Source: DASUFH01 sp036274645
Lineage (GTDB): Bacteria; Acidobacteriota; Terriglobia; 20CM-2-55-15
Assembly (NCBI GenBank): GCA_036274645.1
Contig: DASUFH010000201.1
Coordinates: 1 to 11,493 of the forward strand
DNA length: 11,493 bases
Direction: 5' to 3'
Positions 1 through 5,448 of the stretch are shown one piece after another. The position numbers and the translations under genes were made by a program. The notes under the pieces were generated by a model that was given only the letters and a program-made list of their open reading frames with translations, did not search any database and had not been told where the DNA came from. Each line of letters starts with the position of its first letter. Position 1 is the first letter of the stretch.

Positions 1-11
1 TTTATCGAACC

Positions 12-48
12 GCCCCGTCCGCGCCTATCCAAGGAACGGGGCCATTTT
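12..48 (+). terminator. Probable intrinsic terminator of an off-window upstream gene
   Basis: GCCCCGT (12-18) pairs perfectly with ACGGGGC (36-42). The stem extends inward by CC/GG across a one-base A bulge. The segment CATTTTCTAT follows at once, giving a short, imperfect T-tract. It lies at the left edge in a non-coding stretch, as expected if a plus-strand gene ends just outside the window. The interrupted T-tract keeps this moderate; a plain hairpin is the alternative. Confidence 0.5.
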
Positions 49-317
49 CTATATGGCGCGGCCATTCGTTCATGTTTCGCGCTATCGCGCTCACGCTACG
101 CGCCCGCCTTGGCCCAGGCGGGGAATACGCCTGCGTCGAAAGCTCTCAAATGTCCAAACTCCAGGGGCGGTCATAGACCGCCCCTGCAAGCAACAAGAAG
201 AAGTCGAGGCGGACACGGCGCTTCTCAAAATGGTTTCCGGCGGCGGCCAAAGAGCGATATCGTTCTGAAGCGAAGAATTTCTCCTCCGGTCAATTCGAAA
301 CACTGGCGGGTCCACGT
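49..317. other. Non-coding stretch before the secreted repeat protein
   Basis: No open frame here has both an SD site and a protein-like composition. The stretch holds two near-identical 8-bp units (CGCGCTAT at 78-85, CGCGCTCA at 86-93), a hairpin CCCGCCT (103-109) with AGGCGGG (116-122), and the solo repeat arm at 164-190. The 9-mer CGCCTGCGT at 128-136 is identical to the sequence just left of the repeat element at 10826-10937, so 128-190 may be a decayed element that lost one arm. No promoter for the downstream gene stands out. Confidence 0.5.
164..190 (+). repeat. Solo copy of the GGTCATAGACC palindromic repeat
   Basis: The site is a perfect 9-bp hairpin, GGGGCGGTC (164-172) and GACCGCCCC (176-184) around an ATA loop, followed by TGCAAG. 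The core GGGCGGTCATAGACCGCCC is identical to the right arm of the element at 5286-5399. The CCCCTGCAAGCA that follows matches, with one change, the reverse complement of that element's left arm and flank (CCCCTACAAGCA). A second arm is not recognisable nearby, so this looks like a half element. Confidence 0.8.
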
Positions 318-1946
318 ATGAACAGCACGCGCATCGTCACTGCCGCCCTGATTGCGCTGACCTTCGCGCAAGGACACTCAACCGCTTCCCAGTCGTCGCG
401 AGGCTCGGTTTCGGGGGTCGTGGTGAGCGCGGCGGGGGAGAACCCCGTCGAGCGGGCCGTCGTCACGCTGGATGGGGTATCCGTCGCGACACGGGAAGAC
501 GGGAAGTTCGCGTTCCTGCAGGTGGAGCCCGGTGAGCATCGGCTGACGGCCTCGGCGCCGGGTTACGCTCCCGCCGAATACGGCCAGCCCTATCCGCCTC
601 GTCCGAATCCCGTTCCCACGCCAGTGCTTGTCGGTCCGGGAGAGCGCGTTTCCAGCATTGTCCTGAGGCTGATACCGGGCGGAGTGATTGCCGGCGTGGT
701 GACCGATCAGGAGGGCAATCCGGTCCGTGAGGTTCAGGTTGAAGCGCTGCAATACACATATCAGGGGGGCCTGCGGACACTGGTTCCCGCAACGGCGTCC
801 TTCAAGACCAATGATCTCGGACAGTTTCGTGTGTATTGGCTCGGTCCTGGCGGCTATGTTCTCCGCCTCACGCCCGCGACCACCGGCCTGGCAACGGATG
901 TCACGCCGAGCTATTTCCCCGGCGTCACGAATTCCAGGGGAGCTTCGCTGATCTCCGTCGCGCCGGGACAAGTCGTGAGTGTCAGCATGAAACTGCCGAT
1001 TGCGCGACTGGCGCGCCTTGAGGGCGCGGTCATCAACGGTCTTTCCGGAGAACCGGCCTCCGCGCAAATCATCCTCGTCCCGCAGATTCCGGAAGCCGCC
1101 GCCCGACTCTACCGGGCCTCCGCGAACGGTTCGGGCTTATTCGTGGTTCAGGGTGTGCCTTCGGGATCCTACTACGTGTATGCGACTGTGGGCGGCAGCC
1201 CGAACGGACGGCTGGTCGCGCGAGTTCCGGTGGAGGTCGGCGATCGCGACATCGACAACCTGGTCGTCGTGGCCAAACCCCTCGGGCTCAAGGGAACCGT
1301 CGCGATCGAAGGCTGGCCTGAAGGCGTCGATCCCTCACGCATCCAGACGCGCATGAGCGTTGAACTGCGTCTCGACCCTCTCGTCCCTGCAATGGACAAC
1401 CAGTTTGACGTTGTCGCCCCGCGACTGCAGGCCATCGTGACCGACGGTGCCTTTTCATTTCCGAGCGTGATGCCCGCGGACTACCAGGCCTCGATGAGAA
1501 TCGCCATTGCCGGGTTCCCGAACGCGTATCTGAAATCGGTCCGTTTTCTCGATTCGGATGTCATCGACGAGGGATTGCATCTGGAAAACCGGCTCGATCC
1601 CTTCCTGGACGTTGCGGTAGGAGTCGATGGCGCTTCGATCGCCGGTGTCGTCGTCGACGGCCAGCAGGTCCCCCTGAAACGCGCCACCGTAACGCTGCTG
1701 CCGGACAACCGGAAGCAGATGGCGCGGTATCACTACGCTCAGACCGACGAGATGGGACACTTCGAGATCAACGGCATCGCCCCGGGCGACTACAGGGCGC
1801 TGGCCTGGGAGGACATCGAATCTGGCGCCTGGCTCAACCCCGATGCGATTTCCGAGGATGAACGATTCGGAGCGCCCATCCGCTTCTTCGCGGGCGGCCG
1901 GGCAGAGGGCATTGCCGTACGCGCGCTTCCTTACCGGCCGCGGTAG
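318..1946 (+). CDS. Secreted carboxypeptidase-regulatory-like repeat protein
   Basis: This 542-residue protein is probably exported and probably structural or binding; no catalytic motif is visible. Residues 1-23 look like a Sec signal peptide: one Arg, then a hydrophobic run (IVTAALIALTFAQG) and small residues near a cleavage site around Ala23-Ser24. The rest reads as successive beta-sandwich units of the CarboxypepD_reg / Cna-B-like type. The clearest are at about 31-85 (SGVVVSAAGENPVERAVVTL, then REDGKFAFLQVEPGEHRL), 123-185 (IAGVVTDQEGNPV, then TNDLGQFRVYWLGPGGY) and 440-495 (IAGVVVDGQQVPLKRATVTL, then TDEMGHFEINGIAPGDYRAL). Weaker units sit near 234-300 and 323-395. The pattern 'GxV.d..G.pv..a.V.l' then 'T...G.F.....pG.Y' is diagnostic. 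No TonB-dependent barrel or cysteine is visible. Such stand-alone proteins are common in Acidobacteriota. The ATG at 318 is chosen because the signal peptide starts there, although the SD is weak. Function is unknown. Confidence 0.85.
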   Translation: MNSTRIVTAALIALTFAQGHSTASQSSRGSVSGVVVSAAGENPVERAVVTLDGVSVATREDGKFAFLQVEPGEHRLTASAPGYAPAEYGQPYPPRPNPVPTPVLVGPGERVSSIVLRLIPGGVIAGVVTDQEGNPVREVQVEALQYTYQGGLRTLVPATASFKTNDLGQFRVYWLGPGGYVLRLTPATTGLATDVTPSYFPGVTNSRGASLISVAPGQVVSVSMKLPIARLARLEGAVINGLSGEPASAQIILVPQIPEAAARLYRASANGSGLFVVQGVPSGSYYVYATVGGSPNGRLVARVPVEVGDRDIDNLVVVAKPLGLKGTVAIEGWPEGVDPSRIQTRMSVELRLDPLVPAMDNQFDVVAPRLQAIVTDGAFSFPSVMPADYQASMRIAIAGFPNAYLKSVRFLDSDVIDEGLHLENRLDPFLDVAVGVDGASIAGVVVDGQQVPLKRATVTLLPDNRKQMARYHYAQTDEMGHFEINGIAPGDYRALAWEDIESGAWLNPDAISEDERFGAPIRFFAGGRAEGIAVRALPYRPR

Positions 1947-2064
1947 TGAAGCAAGCAGGGTTCAACCTCGTCGCGGCCACAGGCTTCACGCCGTTTTCGA
2001 TAATTCGAGAACCCGCCGAGTTCCGCAGCTCGACGGCCGGCCGGGTAGAACCAGGAGAGGACAA

Positions 2065-2151
2065 ATGCTTTTAGTGGACTATTCCGATTTTTGGCCCATC
2101 CGTCGAGCCGGGTCACGCCATAGCCAAAGGAAGACCAATCCGACCGGCTGA
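2065..2151 (+). CDS. Possible 28-aa small ORF with a strong Shine-Dalgarno site
   Basis: ATG at 2065 sits 7 nt after AGGAG of a near-ideal SD tract (AGGAGAGG, 2053-2060), the best ribosome binding site of any small ORF in the window. The predicted peptide begins MLLVDYSDFWPIRRAG, turns basic and polar, and ends at TGA 2149-2151. It has no signal peptide, membrane helix or known motif. It lies between the stop of the secreted repeat protein and the candidate EF-G promoter, so it would be transcribed from further upstream. It may be a true small protein, a relic start of a deleted gene, or chance. I do not recognise it. Confidence 0.3.
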   Translation: MLLVDYSDFWPIRRAGSRHSQRKTNPTG

Positions 2152-2184
2152 TGCTATCCCGCCCGATCTCGCGCCCAACCGTTC

Positions 2185-2213
2185 TTTTCACCTTCCGGCA
2201 ACCTTTTTGTAAT
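2185..2213 (+). promoter_or_regulatory. Candidate sigma70-type promoter for the EF-G operon
   Basis: TTTTCA (2185-2190, 4 of 6 to TTGACA) and TGTAAT (2208-2213, 5 of 6 to TATAAT) are separated by exactly 17 bp. The T-rich tract CTTTTTG lies between them. Transcription would start near 2220 and give a leader of about 185 nt before the TTG start at 2406. This is the best match found in the intergenic gap, but it rests on consensus matching alone. Confidence 0.35.
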
Positions 2214-2405
2214 CCAATTTTGAAACACTGGATTTCGGTCCGAGAAAGATTTTTTGCTGCTTTGAGCGTCCGGAGAAGGCGAAGTCAGGTTAATCTTAGT
2301 TGTTTTGGCCGGTCGGTCTGGGCCGGACATGGAAGCATAGGAAGAAACAGGCTCCGGAAGCATTGCAAGGCAGACATCGCCCGGCGCCTCATGTGAGGGG
2401 TTAAG

Positions 2406-4499
2406 TTGATCAGCGATCTAAAACAGATTAGAAACATCGGAATCAGCGCGCACATCGATTCCGGCAAGACAACACTGACGGAACGAATTCTCTACTACAC
2501 CAAGCGGATCCGCGTGATTCACGACGTCAAGGGCAAGGACGGCGTCGGGGCGAAGATGGACTCGATGGATCTGGAGCGGGAGCGCGGCATTACGATCCAG
2601 TCGGCGGCGACACACTGTGAATGGAACGACCATCACGTGAACATCATCGATACGCCGGGCCACGTGGACTTCACGATCGAGGTCGAACGGTCGCTGCGTG
2701 TTCTGGACGGCGCAATCCTCGTGCTCTGCGCGGTTGCGGGAGTGCAGTCGCAGTCGATGACCGTCGACCGGCAGATGCGGCGCTACAAGGTGCCCCGGCT
2801 CGCCTTTATCAACAAGTCGGACCGTACGGGCGCCAATCCGTTCAAGGTCGCCCAGCAGTTGCGCGAAAAGCTCAAGCACAACGCGGTGATGATGCAGATT
2901 CCGATCGGCCTGGAAGGCGACCATGAAGGCGTGGTGGACCTCATCGAGATGAAGGCGCACTACTTCGACGGTCCCAACGGAGATATCCGGCGCGTCGAAG
3001 ATATCCCCGAGGGACTGCGCGCGCAGGCGGAAGAAAAGCGTTCGGAGATGCTCGACGTCGTTTCGATGTATTCCGACGACCTGATGGAAGCGGTGCTCGA
3101 AGACAAAGTCACTCCGGAATTGATTCACGCGGCGATCCGCAAAGGGACGATCTCCCTTGAACTGACGCCGGTATTTCTCGGTTCGGCCTACAAGAACAAG
3201 GCGGTGCAGCCCCTGCTCGATGCGGTGACGCGCTATCTGCCCAGTCCGATCGAGGTCGTCAACGAGGCGCTGGATCTTGCCAGGGGGGAAGAAAAGGTCG
3301 CCCTGAGCGCAGCGGATGCGAACGCGCCGTTCGTCTCCCTGGCGTTCAAGCTGGAGGATGGACGTTTCGGCCAGTTGACCTACATCCGGATTTACCAGGG
3401 CAAATTGAAGAAGGGCGACACGATCGTCAACGGCCGGACCGGCCGCGACGTCCGGGTCGGCCGGCTGGTCCGGATGCACTCGGACGAAATGGAGGACATC
3501 ACGGAGGCGGGCGCGGGCGACATTGTCGCGCTGTTCGGTATCGATTGCGCTTCCGGCGATACGTTCACTTCCGACAAGGTCCGTTACTCGATGACCTCGA
3601 TGCATGTGCCGGATCCGGTCATTCACATCAGCATCAAGGCCAAAGACAAGAAAGCCCAGGCGAATATCGGCAAGGCGCTCGCTCGCTTCACCAAGGAGGA
3701 CCCGACGTTCCGCTCGCGCGTCGATGAGGAGTCCGGGGAAACGATCATCTCGGGCATGGGCGAGTTGCACCTGGACGTGTACGTCGAACGCATGAAGCGC
3801 GAATACAACGCCGAGGTCGAAACCGGCGCGCCTCAGGTGGCGTATCGCGAAGCGATCTCCCGCAAGGCGGAGTTCAACTACACCCACAAGAAACAGACGG
3901 GCGGCTCCGGCCAGTACGGACGCGTGGCCGGCTATGTCGAACCGATGGAAAGTGGAGACTTCGAGTTCGTCGACGAGATTTTCGGCGGCTCGATTCCCAA
4001 GGAATTCATCGGCTCGGTCGAAAAGGGATTCAAGTCGATGATCGCCAAGGGCCGGCTGATCGGCTTCCCGGTGACGGGTTTCCGGGTGGTCGTCAACGAC
4101 GGCGCCGCGCACTCCGTGGACTCGTCCGACAACGCGTTCCAGGCGGCGGCGCGCGGAGCGTTCCGGTCGGTATACTCTTCGGCGAAGCCGCAGATCCTGG
4201 AGCCGATCATGAAAGTGTCCGTGGAAGGCCCCCTGGAATTCCAGGGCGCGTTTGTCCGCACCATCATGCAGCGCCGGGGCATCATCATCGGAACCACCGA
4301 GGAAGAAGGATTCGTGCGGGTCGACACTGAAGTGCCGCTGGCGGAAATGTTCGGATATTCGACCGATCTCCGGTCATCGTCCCAGGGAAAGGCCGAATAC
4401 ACGATGGAATTCTCGCGCTATGCTCCGGTACCGGCGGAAGTCCATCAGGAACTGATCAAGAAGTACGGCACCGGTTTGATCGCCGACGACGAGGAGTAA
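2406..4499 (+). CDS. fusA: Elongation factor G, mitochondrial-EFG1/spd-like type
   Basis: This ribosomal translocase GTPase (697 aa) has full EF-G length with domains I-V in order. GTPase motifs are intact: G1 AHIDSGKT (15-22), switch I RGIT (60-63), G3 DTPGH (82-86, catalytic His86), G4 NKSD (136-139) and G5-like GSAYK (259-263). Domain II begins near 305, domain III near 405, domain IV near 485 (tip loop about 566-576, HSVDSSD) and domain V near 600. The G-domain differs from canonical EF-G. It has VKGKDGVGAKMDSMDLERER (41-60) where the usual form is close to EVHDGAATMDWMEQEQER, then GITIQSAAT (61-69), and VQSQSMTVDRQMRRY (113-127). From family knowledge these are features of mitochondrial EFG1 and of the 'spd' EF-Gs of spirochaetes, planctomycetes and deltaproteobacteria. 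The start is TTG at 2406, 5 nt after GAGGGG (2395-2400), and fits the conserved N-terminus. No rpsL, rpsG or tuf neighbours are present, so this is not the str-operon copy. It shares a transcript with the next gene. Acting in elongation is likely; a recycling role is less likely but not excluded. Confidence 0.96.
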   Translation: MISDLKQIRNIGISAHIDSGKTTLTERILYYTKRIRVIHDVKGKDGVGAKMDSMDLERERGITIQSAATHCEWNDHHVNIIDTPGHVDFTIEVERSLRVLDGAILVLCAVAGVQSQSMTVDRQMRRYKVPRLAFINKSDRTGANPFKVAQQLREKLKHNAVMMQIPIGLEGDHEGVVDLIEMKAHYFDGPNGDIRRVEDIPEGLRAQAEEKRSEMLDVVSMYSDDLMEAVLEDKVTPELIHAAIRKGTISLELTPVFLGSAYKNKAVQPLLDAVTRYLPSPIEVVNEALDLARGEEKVALSAADANAPFVSLAFKLEDGRFGQLTYIRIYQGKLKKGDTIVNGRTGRDVRVGRLVRMHSDEMEDITEAGAGDIVALFGIDCASGDTFTSDKVRYSMTSMHVPDPVIHISIKAKDKKAQANIGKALARFTKEDPTFRSRVDEESGETIISGMGELHLDVYVERMKREYNAEVETGAPQVAYREAISRKAEFNYTHKKQTGGSGQYGRVAGYVEPMESGDFEFVDEIFGGSIPKEFIGSVEKGFKSMIAKGRLIGFPVTGFRVVVNDGAAHSVDSSDNAFQAAARGAFRSVYSSAKPQILEPIMKVSVEGPLEFQGAFVRTIMQRRGIIIGTTEEEGFVRVDTEVPLAEMFGYSTDLRSSSQGKAEYTMEFSRYAPVPAEVHQELIKKYGTGLIADDEE

Positions 4500-4503
4500 G
4501 ACG

Positions 4504-5205
4504 ATGTATCGCAAAGAACTCAATGAACGCAACCCGCTCCGCCTGTTCGAACATTCCATACACGGCGGGCTGGGAGAGGGAAACATCGGAGTCGTCGTCG
4601 CCCGTCACGGCATCGGCAAAACCGCGTTTCTCGTTGGAATCTCGCTCGATGAGGCGATGCGCGGACGCAAAACGCTCCATGTCTCACTCGACAAAACCGT
4701 CGATCATGTGCGGGAGTTTTACGACGAGATCTTCATGGACCTGGCTCATGCGGCCGGCCTGGAAGACCTCTCCAGCGAGCGGCTCGAGATGGAGCGCAAC
4801 AGGATCATCCACACCTACGCGGGCAAATCCTTCACGATTCACAAGCTGCGCCATTCGATCAACTTCCTGAAGGAATACGCCCATTTCAGTCCGACCTGCC
4901 TGATCCTGCAGGGCTTCGACTTCGAGCGGGCAACGCTGGCGGATATCGAAGCATTCAGGGAACTGGCCGCCGACTTCAATGTGGAGATGTGGATGTCCGC
5001 GCACACTCACCGCGGCGTCCCCCTGGATGAAAAAGGCATTCCGGAACCACTGGCAAAGCTGTCTCCGGCAATTTCCGTCATCGTTCGCATGACCGATCAC
5101 AGCGATGGAGTGGCGCTCTCGCTGCTGAAGGATCATGACAATCCGGAGGTCGCGAAACTCACGCTCGCGCTGGATCCCTCGACCATGCTGCTCGTCAAGA
5201 AGTAG
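4504..5205 (+). CDS. Small RecA/DnaB-fold P-loop ATPase, unknown function
   Basis: This 233-aa, probably cytoplasmic protein has no signal or membrane segment. Residues 29-45 form a beta strand and P-loop, with Walker A ARHGIGKTAF (33-42). The initial Ala and following TAF resemble the ARPxMGKTAF loop of DnaB-family helicases more than the classical GxxxxGKT. HVSLDKTVDHV (59-69) occupies the place of DnaB's 'SLEM' strand, with Asp63 where the conserved acid sits. TCLILQGFDF (131-140) is the likely Walker B strand, but the usual terminal Asp is replaced by Gln/Gly and the nearest acid is Asp139. MWMSAHTHR (162-170) fits the sensor strand. DnaB's N-terminal domain is absent, so this is a lone ATPase core. 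The gene begins 4 nt after the EF-G stop, and its SD (GAGGAG, 4491-4496) lies inside the last EF-G codons, so translation is probably coupled. That suggests a role tied to EF-G or ribosomes, but this is inference. Other possibilities are a KaiC/RadA-like regulator or a degenerate, nucleotide-binding-only protein. Confidence 0.85.
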   Translation: MYRKELNERNPLRLFEHSIHGGLGEGNIGVVVARHGIGKTAFLVGISLDEAMRGRKTLHVSLDKTVDHVREFYDEIFMDLAHAAGLEDLSSERLEMERNRIIHTYAGKSFTIHKLRHSINFLKEYAHFSPTCLILQGFDFERATLADIEAFRELAADFNVEMWMSAHTHRGVPLDEKGIPEPLAKLSPAISVIVRMTDHSDGVALSLLKDHDNPEVAKLTLALDPSTMLLVKK

Positions 5206-5217
5206 GGCTTTCTATGT

Positions 5218-5233
5218 CCCCCGCCAGCGGGGG
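5218..5233. repeat. GC-rich hairpin, possible fragment of the repeat family
   Basis: CCCCCGC (5218-5224) and GCGGGGG (5227-5233) form a 7-bp all-GC inverted repeat 13 nt after the ATPase stop. No T-tract follows, so it is a poor intrinsic terminator, though it could stall polymerase or protect the 3' end. The 14-mer starting at 5216 (GTCCCCCGCCAGCG) differs by one base from that at 10824 (GTCCCCCGCCTGCG), which is the left flank of the second repeat element. It is therefore probably repeat-derived. Confidence 0.4.
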
Positions 5234-5285
5234 CCAGTGAATTTCACGTCAGCGCTCACCGAAGCGGCCATTCCTCGCCCGGGGG

Positions 5286-5399
5286 CCCCCGCCTGCTTGT
5301 AGGGGCGGTCTATGACCGCCCGACGCTTCGGGGTGGAAATCTTTTGATTTGACAGGAAATCCACTCTGAAACGATGGGCGGTCATAGACCGCCCTACAA
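5286..5399. repeat. Two-armed palindromic repeat element (copy A)
   Basis: The flank CCCCCGCCTGC (5286-5296) precedes a left arm, TGTAGGGG at 5298 followed by a hairpin GGGCGGTC/GACCGCCC (5303-5310 / 5314-5321). After a 54-nt AT-richer spacer comes the right arm, hairpin GGGCGGTC/GACCGCCC (5376-5383 / 5387-5394), then CCCTACAA. The left core GGGCGGTCTATGACCGCCC is the exact reverse complement of the right core, and TTGTAGGG mirrors CCCTACAA at the ends. The whole is thus a 103-bp unit with terminal inverted repeats, each itself a palindrome. This architecture resembles REP doublets (BIME) or a MITE. No transposase is visible, so any mobilisation would be in trans. It lies between the ATPase gene and the membrane-protein gene, and its right arm creates a false upstream ATG at 5374. 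Confidence 0.85.
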
Positions 5400-5448
5400 T
5401 CCCCGATTCCTCGTCCATGGTGTACCATGGCGGCGCGAAAAAAGACTG

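Larger units (their letters stand above)
1947..2405. other. 459-nt intergenic region upstream of the EF-G gene
   Basis: No large gene is supported here. The stretch holds the 28-codon ORF candidate at 2065-2151, the candidate promoter at 2185-2213 and a probable leader of about 185 nt. The leader is T-rich at first (TTTTTT at 2250-2255) and contains two GGCCGG-type blocks near 2308-2330 that could form local stems. No T-tract follows a stem, so I see no attenuator. The hairpin CCTCA (2387-2391) with TGAGG (2394-2398) overlaps the EF-G SD site, but a 2-nt loop is too tight to form as drawn. No known riboswitch was recognised. Confidence 0.5.

Noticed and set aside
53..321. Short plus-strand frames across the left-edge repeat region
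   Set aside because: They translate the palindromic repeat (GGHRPPLQ / AVIDRPC-type peptides), overlap one another in different frames and have no SD site.
378..1067. A 229-codon minus-strand frame opposite the secreted repeat protein
   Set aside because: Its composition is typical of antisense shadow frames (Arg/Gly/Asp-rich), it has no motif, and the plus-strand gene has a signal peptide and clear repeats.
2418..4112. A 564-codon open frame on the minus strand inside the EF-G gene
   Set aside because: It is fully antisense to a strongly conserved gene. Its product is rich in Arg, His and Asp, as expected from reading the opposite strand of GC-rich codons, and contains no recognisable domain.
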